Positions 44,001 through 58,060 are shown, numbered from the stretch's first letter. The stretch: 64,000 nucleotides of DNA from Oasisia sp. SBJ-2009 (GCA_964017155.1 OZ024856.1:45836110-45900109); one strand, 5' to 3'. The notes: a model not told the origin generated them from the sequence alone. Made by a program: numbers and translations.

Positions 44001-44248
44001 CCGAGGACGCGTCATCGTGAGGAGCAGACATGTTTCTATCGGACACTGCGACATGTATATGACTAGAACTAGTAGATAGGAGCTGAGGCACTCCACCCGA
44101 TGGGACAAAACGCGCACAGATCTCGCTCAATCTCGGACGTCTCGTCGTTTAGTTTTGTTTTGATCTCAGCCGTGCGAGGGCGCTGTTCAAAGATACCCAG
44201 ATATGATGTATCAGCTCTGGTATAACGTCACTTGAAATATCGGGATTT

Positions 44249-44288
44249 TGACGTCGCGGTACTGTGACGTCATAGCAATATGACGTCA
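44249..44288. promoter_or_regulatory. Three CRE-like sites
   Basis: TGACGTCG at 44,249 and TGACGTCA at 44,265 and 44,281, within 40 bp. TGACGTCA is the CREB/ATF palindrome. The cluster lies about 80 bp from the left end of the hAT-type element, in unduplicated sequence. Function is inferred. Confidence 0.35.
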
Positions 44289-44618
44289 ATGAACGTCGCG
44301 GGAAAGCTGATACGTGACGACAGGCAGTTTGTTTTGTCATGGTCATAGAGGTTTTTCGCAGCTGTGCAGTGTTGCCAAGTCCGCGGTTTTCCCGCGCAAT
44401 TGGGCTAGTTTTAGACCTGTTCCGCGGGGGGGGGGGGGGAATAGCAGTTGCGGGTTGCGGTTTTTTGGGCTTCTTGTTATGCACATGCCGCTGTTTTTGG
44501 GCTAGTTTCAAAAGTGGTGGTTTTACGTCATGTGTTACGTTAAGAGCCGTCTTATTCTACGTCTCATAATAAATACTGTGAACTACCAATTCAAAGCCTC
44601 CTAATGTTTTTGAATACA

Positions 44619-44807
<189 letters not shown>

Positions 44808-44997
44808 TGCCCACTCCAATATGGGCCACCCAGTTGTCCACAAATAAGGGTAATAATCATTATCGAGCGCTATGGGTCGCTGCTGCTGATTACTTCAATA
44901 ACAGCTCTTCTCTTCGTAGCGCTACGTGTAGTAACATGGGGAAAATGCAACATGCTTTATCTGCTGGTACTATCATTTATCATGACAGAAATTTGGC

Positions 44998-45246
44998 GTC
45001 TGAGCTTTATTTCCAATTTAATTATTGACTTATTCGAGGGCGAGGCTCAGAATTGGCTTACGGTCTTGACACATAATTACGTTAGTTAATGATGTCTACT
45101 ATCATCAAGATATTATTAGCTATATACTAATATTATCTTGATGATAGTAGACATCATTAACTAACGTAAAATGTGTCACGACCGTAAGCCAATTCTGAAC
45201 TCGCCCTCGAATAAGTCAATAATTAAATTGGTAATAAAGCTCAGAC
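44998..45246. repeat. 249-bp foldback inside the hAT-type element
   Basis: Left arm from GTCTGAGCTTTATT, right arm ending AATAAAGCTCAGAC. The inner 33 bases (CGTTAGTTAATGATGTCTAC...) are perfectly mirrored around 45,125. The arms carry several mismatches and small indels. Confidence 0.85.
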
Positions 45247-46590
45247 AACATATCTCGCATTGACGTCTATAACTGCAAAAACTGACACTGATTGACAGCA
45301 TGTCAGAGCAACTTTCTCAATAACAATTTTAAGTAATTGTTTTTTGTTTCACCAACTGTCTGCATCTAGTCCTGTAAATGGGCCAACGCCTCAGTAAGTT
45401 GTTAGTTAATCCTTGGCCGCAATGTTTTATCTGCGGGTGCTATAATTTGTCGTTGCCGTATAGCTCATTGTCTTGATGATACTATATATAGTATACACCA
45501 TTACCTAACGCAATTAAGCGCCGCGACCGTAAACCAGTTCTCAAGTAAGTCAACAATACAATGTCTGACATTGACAATAATAATAAAGCATCGATGACAG
45601 ATCTCGCATCGACGCCTGAAACCGCAAGAACTGACACTGATTGACAGCATGTCAGTATGTCAGAGCACCTTTCTTAATAAAATTGTTAAATATATGTGAT
45701 TACGTAGAGGGCCATTTATGTGGTGAATTTTGTGACGTTATGATGTATGCCATGTCTGTTTATAAACAAGCATTTATAGTTCACCGTAGAACAATAGGTG
45801 GCGCTCAACTGCAAGGAATGATGGAAACATCCACTCATCATTGGGTAAATACTTTGTGCGTGACGTACTTGAAATGCATTTACCTCTTTATTGGTAGGGG
45901 TGTGTCACTGGCAACTTTTAAAATGTATAATTTTACAATTATTTGGGACACAAATTTGGGCTAGTTTTGGGCTAGTTTTCGAGGGCGATTGGGCGGGAAA
46001 TTTTATTTTGACCTGGCAACACTGCAGCTGTGTGACATTCCGAATATGTACGATATTTGACACTTATACAGAATTCGGACCTATACCTCAGTTTTTCAAT
46101 TATAACTATATTTGCCTATATTCGATATCTCACACAAACTCTAATCCTACACATGATCAATCAGCATTCCCATCTGTATTTATGTTTCGCAAATATTGCA
46201 TTTTGAGACCCAAGTAGCGTTCTGAATTTTGCCAGTCGCAAGCGCAGCACATGGAATGAGCGATAGACAGTTTGTTTTTGCCGACCGCGCTGTCTTTTCG
46301 ACCTCTAAAGTCTGCTAAGTTTATAAAACATAAATATGCGCAAGATGATGCTAAATAATTGATTTAACAAAATCAAGTATTAAAGGTTGGCTAAGATACA
46401 TATTACAGTTATAATGGCCAATATGAGGTCAGTCCGAATTCTGCATAAGTGCCCGATATAAATTTTTAATCCACGTGTCTTTTGGAATCAAGTGTAGACA
46501 TGCTCCCAATGCTATCCACAAGTACGCACGCACGTTAGTCGTACACCAGCTGATTGCACAAATAGACTACACGGTAGAATGACTGCCACA

Positions 46591-46662
46591 TCCCAGGTGG
46601 TCTAGTGGTTAGGATTCGGCGCTCTCACCGCCGCGGCCGGGGTTCGATTCCCCGTCTGGGAA
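46591..46662 (+). tRNA. tRNA-Glu (CTC)
   Basis: 72 nt that fold as a standard cloverleaf. The acceptor stem TCCCAGG pairs with TCTGGGA (one G-T). The anticodon loop is CTCTCAC, giving CTC, on a perfect CGGCG/CGCCG stem. The T arm is CGGGG-TTCGATT-CCCCG. There is no intron. A TTTT pol III terminator lies at 46,667-46,670. Near-identical copies are at 53,881 (- strand) and 63,077. Confidence 0.95.
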
Positions 46663-46699
46663 CACGTTTTGTAAGATGCCTAAAACCTTCGATATTTGT

Positions 46700-49130
46700 G
46701 ATAAATTGGGTGTTTGTTTCGTTTCGAGGACCATCAGTTGTTTTTGTACTACCTGCAGTATTCGTTTTAGGGATACATAAACTATTTTCAAGCTACCAGA
46801 ATGATTGTTGTGTTTTTCCCGGATTGTGCAAATAAACATTGTATTGGTTTGAATAAACTGTGAATGAGATTTTCATAAATAAAATAGCCAAGAATAGTTC
46901 CCCGAAAGTTGTTTTAATTTGGTTTTAACTTTGAACAAACAGGACGTTATACAATAACAGGTTCCCGAACTAATAGTATTATGAAAATGCTGAAAATGTA
47001 ACACTGGGGAAAGATATAATATAATATGGTCTATTTTTGCGACTGCATCAGCGTCTCTACCCTAAATCTGGGGTAAGGCCGCCCTGGCGGTTACAACTGC
47101 ATCCCATTAATTTCCCAGGTAGAGTTGAGGGGCTGAAAAGTGCTGCCACATCACGCCTTGAACGAATCGAGGCCATGAACGGATATATTTGGGTTCATAG
47201 GCCAACACCATAGACATATCTAGGGTGTGTTGATGGATAGATCGTCGCATTTGTGCCACGCAATGTTTTCATTAGAATAACGGATCCCCTATACGCTTCG
47301 AAGATGAAATGCCCCCACCACATCTAGACGTTCGCCGTGAACGTTCTTCAGTTGTGAACGTCGCCGCGAACGGGTATCAAAACACTACAACCCTCTCCAA
47401 TGCAGCGCCCCCGTCTTCCGATGTCTTCCGATATCAATATCCGACGACCGAGAAATTGGGAACGTCGCCGTGAAAAATGTCAACATGTCCCATTTCGATG
47501 TCGTGTCATGTTGAAGATACGGCTCAGCTCTCTTCACAAGACAGCCCGCCCGTATGTGCACACATGTTATTACAACTGCCATATTTTACCCAAAATAACC
47601 TTTAAATAGATCAGTTACGAAAATGTACGCATTGTTAGTGCGTTCAGCTACATCCAACGGAAATTCAAATTATCAAAGATGAGACGATCGCTCTATTAGA
47701 TATCATTGAAAGTATTTATTACCGAACAAGTTATAAAAATAAACTATGTGATACTTTATAAGCTGCTAGATAATTTAATGTTTGTCAGTTGTCACCATAA
47801 TCGGGCAAACCAGCATATGAGACGGTTCACCACCACATACTTGCAATACTTCAAGATGGTCTACGATCTTCCGTGTGACGATTGAGAGTTTCTTTTTCGG
47901 TTTGGGATGCAGATTGTTGACGACGAAGTCGCCACATTGGACCAGTTCAGTATGTCGGTGGCAGTGAAGCCGATGAACATCCTTGTGCCCATTGTTTCCA
48001 GCAGCCAGTTGTTTGAAGGACAATCACGAACACTTCTAAGCAGCCATATTTTACAAGTGTCGGAAGAAAAACAGATCGAGAGTGTGGCTGCACATTGATG
48101 ATTTTAAATTTGGCGCGCATACGCAGAAAGGTCCATCGAACAGTTTATAACTACCGGAAAAATGTAAGCCGCTGCCGGGCTCTATCAACCTTGTGTTGAT
48201 ATTATTAATAGCTGTAGCTATCAAGCACATTTTAAATAATGAAATTTGTGTTGCGCTTTCACCCCTCGCCTGCTTGATGCTTATCGCCTACGGCAGAATC
48301 GGCGGATTCGTGCACTTTGTGTAACATATTCCTATTTGAGTGATGACAAATTTCTTTGCCAAAATTTCGGATTGGGAAGTTCTACACAGGCACAGCATGG
48401 GCGTCGATCAGTGGGGGAGGAGGGGGACGCTGGCCACCCCACGGCCAGAGGGGGTCAGCATAGGAAATATCCTCATACTTTTTTCAGTTCATAAATCAAA
48501 TTTATAGGCATATATAGCGAGACTGATCACTCCCCTCTCTTAAAAAACCTACATCGGTCTAGTATTAAAATTAATAATAAGAACTAAACTTCCGACTACC
48601 TGTGGAAAATCACTAGATAAATTGCTTGGTTGGCAGCACTTCATCTAAGTCCAGTAAATATTCATCATGCCGGGCTCTGTCATTTTGCACCCTTGTGTAA
48701 GCAGTATTGATATGTAGCCATCAAACACATAATAGATTATTAATTTTTGTTTGTCCTGTCACCCCTTGTATTGCGGCCTGGTCGCCCTGGTGGATATTTA
48801 TATCGCCTACGGCGGAACCAGAGGATATATGCACTTTGTGTAATTTGGTCTCATTTTAGTGATGACAAATTTCTTTGCCAAAAGGTGGCATTGGGAAGTC
48901 CTACACAGGCACCCCTGTAAGCTTTGCATCTTGCCACTCTATGAAACAGGCAATTGCAGTGTTGGGTCCAAAGTCTACCCCCAAATATTCAGTGATTGGG
49001 GTAGGCCATGGCCCCTCTTCAAATATATGTTGCCAACATAACTATTATAAATAGCATAACATAAAGGCTTTTTTAGTTTAGAATTAGCACCAGACCAACA
49101 AGGAATTATGTTTTATATTTAAAAAGAAAT
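46700..49130. other. Repeat debris, no gene called
   Basis: Positions 47,040-47,155 are an inverted copy of 43,358-43,450. Positions 48,167-48,400 and 48,667-48,920 are a diverged tandem duplication (GCCGGGCTCT; GATGACAAATTTCTTTGCCA; CCTACACAGGCAC). A - strand frame at 47,775-48,023 (82 codons, HPKPKKKLSIVTRKIVDHLE) reads like protein but is unassigned. Confidence 0.4.
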
Positions 49131-49167
49131 ACCTATGTGTATATCAGGTCATATATATGTTATATGT

Positions 49168-49169
<2 letters not shown>

Positions 49170-49235
<66 letters not shown>

Positions 49236-49263
49236 TACATGTCATATATATATAGTATACATG

Positions 49264-49337
<74 letters not shown>

Positions 49338-49365
49338 CATGTATACTATATATATATGACATGTA

Positions 49366-49410
<45 letters not shown>
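49170..49410. repeat. (AT)n-centred palindrome
   Basis: Two TAGTATACATGTCATATA blocks at 49,230-49,270 are mirrored by TATATGACATGTATACTA blocks at 49,332-49,370, with (AT)n in the centre and on both outer sides. Confidence 0.9.
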
Positions 49411-49439
49411 GCATACATATAATGTATATAAATTGGTCC

Positions 49440-51560
49440 CCCGTCCCCCCCCCCACTTTTAAAACCAGATCGACGCCCCTGGTCACAGCGGAATTACTTC
49501 AGCCCGACAGAGCATCACATCGGCAGCGCAGTGTACACACGCGACGGCAGGGACACGTGTGCTCCCTCGATCGTCTTATAACTCCCCCTTGCCCATAATG
49601 AGTTTTTTAATCAATCCCATATTGGAATGAATAAGTAGTTGTCACCAAAATATGTTTGGAAATAATATTGAACCAAGTGATGCCAGTGGCGAATTGCAGG
49701 TATCTATTCTTTGATTTCCTGCCAAGTTTCTCCTAGATGCGAGAAAACTGTCGGGCACCGTGATGTGGTTGCACCCCATTGACCGACTTCGACGAGGGGT
49801 CAGAACACATTTATACTTTCTTGTCTGAACCATGTAAAAGTGTGACGCAAAGAATTGTGTTACTTAAAGTTGTGAATTGCCATTTTGATGTGAAATGGGT
49901 ACAAATAAAGCAGACACACCAGTAGATATATTGCTACGATGCATCTGCAGTGCATTGACGCATGATAGGCAGTGTTTAATTGGCATAGCGATTTTTAACC
50001 TTTTTATATACGACCCCTGCGGATGCAGAAATACGTGGTAAATTTGCTCAACATTGACGGGCAACGCACATGCTCGCATTTCAAAAGAGTTAGAGGTATG
50101 TAATTTTGACGAAATGCGATGAGCATAACATAACATATCTCTGGTAGAGTTTCTTTATAATCGACTCCAATGGGAAAATCAACTATGATCTGTGCCCACG
50201 AGCGAGAAGGGTTATGGTGTCATTCAGGTGCCATTAGCCCAATAACCGACGAAAGAGTTCGCAAACGCATCAGCAGTATGTAGGTTGTTTGAACGTCTGT
50301 GAGGACTGGTGATATATAGTGTTGTGTTGTTTTATGTCACTAGAAGTTGCGTATTTGTTCAGCCATTGCGGTATTTCAGCTGTAAAACTAGTGTAAGTCC
50401 GAGGACACTGCGGTTCTTCGGCGTAGTGACACAGATGTAATTTGTATTGAAGATATTATCACGACCAATAACTCTCTGGTTTTAACAGAAATTAAGGGGT
50501 GACTCGAAGGAAAGTGGTTTCTTGGAAAATATGGTGTTCTCATTTCAAAAAAATTTCTGCGGCACCTTTGTCAGTACATGTTATATATATGCAGTGGGCA
50601 TTTCTGGACACGTTCTGAACCATTTTCTAGGACATGAAGACAACGTTGTAATAGGCGCCCGTGGCGAAAGCAAAAGTATGTTCTCCCGTTAACCCGTTTT
50701 TATTCGAATGTACACGTGCACACACTTGCGGGCGCGCACATTCACGCGCACGCTCTCATAAAAGCAGGCGCAAAAGGTCACTGCTTTGTCAGGAAGTTAC
50801 GCATTGCGCAACTGCGGATTCTCACAATTAGTCGTCACGTGATTGCGGTTTCCGCCCAACAACGAGATAACGAGAAGGGCGTAATATGTATACGAAGGCG
50901 AACTTGATCCGCGGCAGGTGAGTTTTTAAAATTCTGGTGTCGTTTTCTTCCTCGCCGTCTATAGCTGCTCGTTATTGATACCCTTACTATTAAATCGCTT
51001 CAATATTGTTGTAGTAAATGGCCACGATGACATCGAGATGTGGACTATAGGCTCTGCCCTGCAAACTATACGACGCACGCGATACGGCCATCGGATTCAT
51101 TGGAACTCGAAGAGGCTTTCATATTGAACGTCGGTTGCAAGGGAAGATACGTCGGATTCAATTCAAGCTATTGAAGCGGCTGCCGAACTTACGTTACAGT
51201 GACTTTATTCACAATCATCGCACATTAAATGTTAGGATGTTATAGGGTGCAGATCGGTGTAATTTATTGTCGGTAACCATGGTCGGGAGGAGAGTAAACT
51301 CCTTTCGCTGTTGAAGCATTGGGAAATCAGACTTCCTCCTCCCCGAAAGGGGTTGGAGGTTCGCCGGCTTGCAGATTCCTTCCATGGCATACCCGCTGTC
51401 TTCAACTGTCAGTTATTTTAACCAGATATGTTTCATATCTAATCTAAATGACTGGTTGATTGTTGACGGTGTCTTTTTCGTCATTCAATGTATCATTTTG
51501 TTAAGAAATAAAACTGAAAAATGAAACAGTGTGGCATATCTGTTGTTTCTTTCGAAGCGT
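49440..51560. other. No gene seen
   Basis: Moderate GC sequence with scattered short frames (49,864-50,136 on the - strand; 50,716-50,907 on the + strand) lacking domain support. A hairpin CTCCTCCCCGAAAGGGGTTGGAG lies near 51,334. Confidence 0.35.
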
Positions 51561-51979
51561 TGTTCAGTTGCACGAAGTCTGTCTAGACCTATAGATAGTA
51601 GACACGAACGAAATGACGACTCCCAAAATGCACCGTGAAAAAAATATAGGGCCTACAGGTCTAGATCTTCACGCAACCTATATTAAGTTTTGCTAAAATT
51701 CGAACAGTTGAGGTGTATGTACATATTAAGCAGTATGATAGTTCACCGTGAATCCTTATCCAATCGTTATAGTTACCACCGCGAAGTCCGAGAAAACACC
51801 GGGTCTGGGACCTAATACAATATTTCTTGGAGGGTGAGAGAACCATCGGATCAATTGAGTTCAAAGAACGACGACTGCAGTTACTTGTGACTAGTGCAAC
51901 AAAGATGTACGCTGGACAGAATAACGAGCACGACTACTTGGACAATGGCTATGGATCTTTGGACGGTTTAGTCTCGCTT

Positions 51980-52120
51980 AACCGAGTGTCGGTCGGCTGC
52001 GGATCTACGCCGAGAAGACAGTCTGGTGATTTTACTGGCGTTTGAATGTTATCCCTGTGGGCTAAACAATGCTGCCACCTCACGGATACTGGCTAATGCT
52101 ATCGTAATTCCGATAAACAA
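51980..52120 (-). repeat. Inverted copy of the 43.6-43.9 kb repeat
   Basis: CGCTTAACCGAGTGTCGGTC and GCTGCCACCTCACGGATACT are the reverse complements of segments at 43,925 and 43,631. Confidence 0.7.
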
Positions 52121-52561
52121 CTACACGTTTTAATTTTTTATTATTTTGGGTTAATTTAAGTTTAATTTTGATTTTTTTTTATATTAAAACATTATCGTAT
52201 AAAAAGGTTATTTTTTTATTTCAATTTCAGCAGCACATAACTAACTACATGCCGTGTATTTTATACGATATACAGTTTGTACGTTATGCGTTTTATTTCT
52301 GATGCATATAAAACATTATATTGAAAGACCCTGCTAAGATTTTTGATATATTAATTATCTAAAGTGATATAATGCTTGCTTTAAAATCAAATTAATTCAT
52401 CGCTGTTTAAACAGTGCTGTTAGGTGTATGCTTCTAATCAATCTGATTCACGAAATGCAAAGAATACGTTTCCTCATGTAAAAGTGGCGCCACACTGTAG
52501 CTTACTTGGACAACACTAGTGGTCGATTTTACCATCTGTTCTTCTGGAAGTGCGCTTTTAA

Positions 52562-53281
52562 AGTTGCATTCTGACATAATTTCCCCTTTTTAACGTATTT
52601 TAGAAAAGTCAATGTACACCATGACCGATATTTGCTTATTAGTATACTTCCTACCACATGTCTCACTTTGTGGTTTTATACGTTATTTGATCAAATATAA
52701 GTTTGCAACAAACAACGGCTCTGGAGTTTCCCAAAAGTCGATCTATTTTTACCATCGGAACTCTCCGGTCAACGTAAGTAAACGATGGGGCAAACTAAAA
52801 GGCGGTTCCACATATCCACGTTAGTCGCTAGAGGCGCCACTAGGCAACAATACCCTAGTTATTTAAATCATCCTCAATTAGCCATTGACCGTACAGGCGC
52901 GTAGCCAGCGATAGTTTGTATGTGGGCAACTGGACATGCCGTAAATATGGAGCGTATCGAGCGGTGGCATCTTTGTGAATGTGGTATGTCGTTTCCGTGC
53001 GGTCTGCCAATTGTGATCCGTCTTTTAGTGTGGCCCTAGTGTGGTTTCCTGACAGCGCTTTTCACTGGAATTCCCTTCTTCGAGGTCTAAACCAATCAGT
53101 GAATTTTAACTGGCGAGGCTCACCAGGAAATGTTTTCGTCTTTTGCTCCTTTTTATCTTAAAATGGCATATTATGTGAAAATAAGTTGATAGGTAGTTGA
53201 GGAAAACAATATATAGTGTATGGAGAATGCTGGTTTACTGGAAAATTGTATTTTAAACATGGCGGAAGTCAGAATGCAACT
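52562..53281. mobile_element. TTAA-flanked DNA transposon, non-autonomous
   Basis: 720 bp with perfect 14-bp inverted ends AGTTGCATTCTGAC and TTAA on both sides (52,558-52,561 and 53,282-53,285). The TTAA duplication fits Kolobok or piggyBac superfamilies. Its termini differ from those of the element at 29,761. The interior has no transposase frame; GAGGCGCCACTAGG near 52,831 is a CTCF-like core. Confidence 0.7.
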
Positions 53282-53329
53282 TTAACTCTAAAGTATTGTC
53301 AGTTGGCGATGAAACACTCCGACTGGAAT

Positions 53330-53349
53330 ACCGGTTTTTAAAAACCGGT
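53330..53349. promoter_or_regulatory. Perfect 20-bp palindrome with Grainyhead-like sites
   Basis: ACCGGTTTTTAAAAACCGGT. Each half contains the ACCGGT core bound by Grainyhead/TFCP2 factors (consensus AACCGGTT), and AAACTGGTT follows at 53,369. Function is inferred. Confidence 0.25.
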
Positions 53350-53880
53350 TTCAAAAACCTGTATACAAAACTGGTTCAACGCTACACCACATCTACCTGG
53401 TAGACCGTTGTATGGTACACCGAAGTAATCGGTGGTCTCCGAGCCAGCCTCACATTCCCATGACGTCACAGTGCTGAAACGTCAAATTTACGTACGTCAT
53501 ATTATCGCTACGGGATTACTACAAGCGCTCGCATTCCAGGGTAAAAGCATGCAGCGCATAGTTTCCTTCTTTTATTATTTTCGCGGAAGAAAACTATTTT
53601 AGACATGGCAGGCATTTGAGTTTATCTTTGTATATGTGTATGCAAAGATCTCATTCGAGCTTCGCAAACCAAACCAACCAAACCAAACCAATGTTTATTT
53701 AACAAATTCGGCCCGGTAACCTGGAAAATAAAAAAATTATTCTAGTAAGATGAAGTTAGTTTAGAAATATAGTTGACGTATAAAAAAATATATATTGAAA
53801 GTATATAATACAAAAACAACAAATGAGAATAACCTCGCGTCCTCTGCCCCTAAACACGTTCATAACAAACACAAAACGTG

Positions 53881-53952
53881 TTCCCAGACGGGGAATCGAA
53901 CCCCGGCCGCGGCGGTGAGAGCGCCGAATCCTAACCACTAGACTACCTGGGA
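53881..53952 (-). tRNA. tRNA-Glu (CTC)
   Basis: Reverse complement of the 72-nt gene at 46,591, differing in the D-arm junction (AGGTAGTC versus AGGTGGTC). Stems, CTC anticodon and T arm are intact, and the trailer ACACGTTTTGT gives a T4 terminator. A long repeat unit begins 10 bp beyond its 5' end. Confidence 0.93.
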
Positions 53953-55276
53953 CCTACTTAAGAAAACACCTTTTGAATGAAACTCAAAAGGCATTTATGT
54001 GGGCAACAAAACCAGAGCTTATATTCGGGTGTATACGGTAAACAAATTAGGACGCTGACAAGCTCAGTGTCCAGCCTCTCTTTCGATAGTTCTCGAGTTT
54101 GAAAGGGTAAATATTGATTTGCTCTCGATTGTTGTTAAACAATTATGTTACGAGGTTCCGTTTATTGCGACATTTATCATTCTGTTGTTCAGTACTATGT
54201 CGTCGCAAATTTGTTGACCGTTTATGTTGTCACTGCCCGTGCGAATCGCACTACTGTCTAATGGCGATGATTAACATCGCTGTTGTGCGTTAATCCTTTG
54301 TTCGCCTCGGGCGTTTTCGACCATCGCATCGGTCCATGAACCTCGCTCTGGATGAGCGATATCAAGCTATCTTTCTTTTGAGAGGGCAGTTAACGGGGCT
54401 TTGGCTATACTCCCTAACCCGGGATATTATAAGTGCCAGTCGGGATGTTGTTTTTATTTGACTTTGGCACCACTTATTGACTACCCCTCCCTGTATTCTA
54501 TATTGTTGACGTGGGCGATAAAGTGATACTTTCCCCGTCATATCTCACTGGTGGCAGTGGTTATTTCCCATATGTTTTACCGCGATTCTGACATTTCTCT
54601 CTATCGCCTCGATGATGAGTTTAATACCCGTGTCTTCCTATATCTTAAATACATACATGTTCGTCGCCACCACATCTCATGACATAAGTACAATTTTGGT
54701 CCTATCACGGGTGACGGGTGTTGTCGAACTGGCAGCAGTATTTTTTAGACGGGGTCCATTTAAACGACGGAGGAAATCAGAAATCTTTCCACAGTGTTCG
54801 CGGGATCGTTCTTGCTACAGAAAATAACTAGTAGCTCCTTTACTGTTCTTCGACACGTGGGCGCTGCTTTAATTAAATTGAATTTGAATTAAATTTATTT
54901 CAACAACAACTAACCATACTACAATTACTACTACATTATACATACAATACCAATTTAAAAAAAGGGTAAATGATGTTCCATTGTTTTCATGTTTTCTTAT
55001 AATTAGTTCAAATATATTACATAACGCATTTGCACAGTGCAATAGACACTGTGCCAATTTTTTTCCATGTATAATCATACCACATGTAATCATTGCTTTG
55101 CTACTTGCTTTGTATCCTCCCGGTGTATCCTGTGGGGACTGTTACTTACTGGCGTTGCATTTTCCAGACCGTTACCTGCTTCGCTGGTTTACATTGTGCC
55201 TTGTTCGTGCACCTGTCTTTGTATATTATCTGCTTGTAAGGCTGTGATTTTTCCATGACTTGCAAATGTAACTTTC

Positions 55277-56356
55277 CTGCCATTATGGCGGTGATTTTTT
55301 CACAGCAATGTGTCTTTGTCAGTTAAGGACTTGTAATTGTCACTTTGCCATTTCAGCTGTGCCTTTTTCAGGCCGTGTCATTGTACATTTTCTGCCATTA
55401 TGGCTGTGCCTGTTTCAGGTCATGTCATTGTAAGTTGTTCCCGTTATGGATGTGCCTTTTTCAGGCCGTGTAATTGGATATTTTATGCCATTCTGGCTGT
55501 GCCTTTTTAAGGCCGTGTAATTGGATATTTTATGCCATTATGGCTGTGCCTTTTTAAGGCCGTGTAATTGGATATTTTATGCCATTCTGGCTGTGCCTTT
55601 TTAAGGCCGTGTAATTGGATATTGTATGCCATTCTGGCTGTGCCTTTTTAAGGCCGTGTAATTGGATATTTTATGCCATTCTGGCTGTGCCTTTTTAAGG
55701 CCGTGTAATTGGATATTTTATGCCATTCTGGCTGTGCCTTTTTTAAGGCCGTCTAATTGGATATTTTATGCCATTCTGGCTGTGCCTTTTTAAGGCCGTG
55801 TAATTGGATAGTTTATGCCATTCTGGCTGTGCCTTTTTAAGGCCGTGTAATTGGATATTTTATGCCATTCTGGCTGTGCCTTTTTAAGGCCGTGTAATTG
55901 GATATTTTATGCCCTTATGGCTGTGCCTTTTTAAGGCCGTGTTATTTGGTATTTTATGCCATTATGGCGGTGCCAAATTTAAGGCGGTGTAATTGCATAT
56001 TTTATGCCATTGTGGCTGTGCCTTTTTAAGGCAGTGTAATTCGACATTTTCTGCCATTACGGCTGTGCCTTTTTTAAGGCCGTGTAATTGGAAATGTTAT
56101 GCCACTATGGCTGTGCCTTTTTAAGGCCGTGTAATTGGATATTTTATAGCATTATGGCTGTGCCTTTTTTAAGGCCGTGTAATTGTCACTTCTCTGCCAT
56201 TTTGGCTGTGCCTTTTTTAAGGCCGTGTAATTGGATATTTTATGCCCTTCTGTGTGTGCCTGTTTACAGGCTGTGTAATTGTTTCGCCATTCGGGCTGTG
56301 CCTTGTTATGGCCGTGTAATGCATTTGCCGTTTGGGCTGTGCCTCTTCCAGGCCAC
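55277..56356 (+). repeat. 47-bp minisatellite
   Basis: About twenty copies of a unit reading GGCTGTGCCTTTTTAAGGCC, GTGTAATTGGATATTTTATG, CCATTCT. It is very regular between 55,490 and 55,920 and diverged at both edges. Each unit contains the small inverted repeat GCCTT-TTT-AAGGC. Confidence 0.95.
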
Positions 56357-58060
56357 GTCAGCGTACTTGATTGCCATTACGGCTTCATTGTGGTGTTATT
56401 AACGTAATTTCTTCGATTCCACCTGCTTACTACCGCACTTTCAGTTTCAGTTTTATCTCGTCTCGTTCTTTGCAACGCTGTTAGTATTACACGTTATCGT
56501 TCATGTCTTCATGACCGAGTACTTTTCAAACATTTCAGATCGTTGTTTGCTGGAGTGCCTGCATGTTCCTTTTGCCTTGTGTGCCATAACGTTATATTTA
56601 CAGGTGTGTTAACTTCAATTGCACTAGTCCACGACGGTATGGGTGTTTAAGACTCCCGCTACGATCTCTTTGATTCCGTACAGCCATTCAGCGGATCTAC
56701 TAGTACATTTTACGCCCCCTTTTTTACACGTATCGCCACCTGGCGATTATGCAATAACGTTGTTTCGTTGCCATCGGTGACTACTTATCGTTTGCTACTA
56801 CACAAACTTGTCCAAAGGGGCCAACGTCAATATTTGTAGACGCTATATAGCCCGATCAGGCTCCTATGTCACAATATACGATGTTATGCTTGTGTCTGAT
56901 CAGTCATCATGAACACCGCATGTTACCCTGTCACCATTGTGTTTTACGGACACAGGTTTTTTTTCCGGAGATTACAGTTTATGAACCGGGAGGACACCCG
57001 CAATTTCGCACTGTGTCCCGGTGGTCATGTTATCTCCCTTACATGGCAGGGAGGAATGACAACTGCCCACTTGGAACAGAAGACGCTTTTGTTTGGCTGC
57101 ATGAGCCCTCATGTTGGCTTCCGTGATATTGGGACTGATGAGTTGTCGCCGGGTTTCACGTTTTGTAGAGGGCTGCGGCGCGTCTATTGATATCCTTTTA
57201 TCATGTCACACAGGTGGTAATGTTGGAATTTTCCGCAGGTTGTCGACTGGCAGGTATCACTGCCCCGTTGACTTTAATTACAGTGTTGTATCTTACAATA
57301 CTTCGTTGAAAAAAGAGAATTTATGTAGCCGGTCCTCGGTACACACGCCCCAATCAATTCCTCCGTCACCAGGGTCTCCTGGAAAACGGGCAACAATATC
57401 TTTTGGCAGAGGGCGTGCAGTTGAATGAACTTGGTTTGACCATGTATTACAGGTCTCTGCGTCGAGATGTTATTATATACTCCTCACACAACAGTGTTGG
57501 CAAATTCACTCCATCTTCTAGGCACCAGCTGTATTTGCCGTGTCAAGTCGTTAAGTAGATTTTGCGTTGTGTTTTGATACTTACTCCTTTTTAATAGGTG
57601 ATATCCTGAGGCCTTGGTTTGATTAGGGTGCCTACCAACTGCACATATTATTTATTACTTTCAGGATTTCGTACTAGCCTACCTGGCTGCCGGCCGGTCT
57701 GATCGATATATGACATGGAGTTAATGTTTATTTGTTACAAAATTGTAATGGAGGTAATACTTCACCATCACAATTTGTTACGGACCATGTACCCATGTAG
57801 CTCTACACTTGGTTAGCAAGTCTACATACTTCAATAATGTGTGTTCTATTCTTTGCTTTCTTTACTAGCACTACACCTGCACATGTTTACTGGGTCTGCA
57901 GATGGTCAATCCATGATGAGGATTTATTTCCAGACCCACATTATTCAGTTTTAAACCGGACATGTTACGGACAAAATGTCGATTGTTGCACAGGTTGATG
58001 TGGACGTGATCCACACCCATACATGCTACCTGCATGATTACATTAATGCCTCTCCATTTG
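56357..58060. other. No gene called
   Basis: Interior of long unit 1. Frames at 56,909-57,190 and 57,111-57,428 (about 100 codons each) have no recognisable domain and overlap in different frames. Confidence 0.35.

Noticed and set aside
49356..49598. ORF starting in (AT)n and running into unique sequence
   Set aside because: The first half is translated microsatellite; the remainder has no recognisable features.
56909..57428. Two overlapping ORFs of about 100 codons inside long unit 1
   Set aside because: They overlap in different frames, show no domain, and lie in a repeat-rich noncoding setting.
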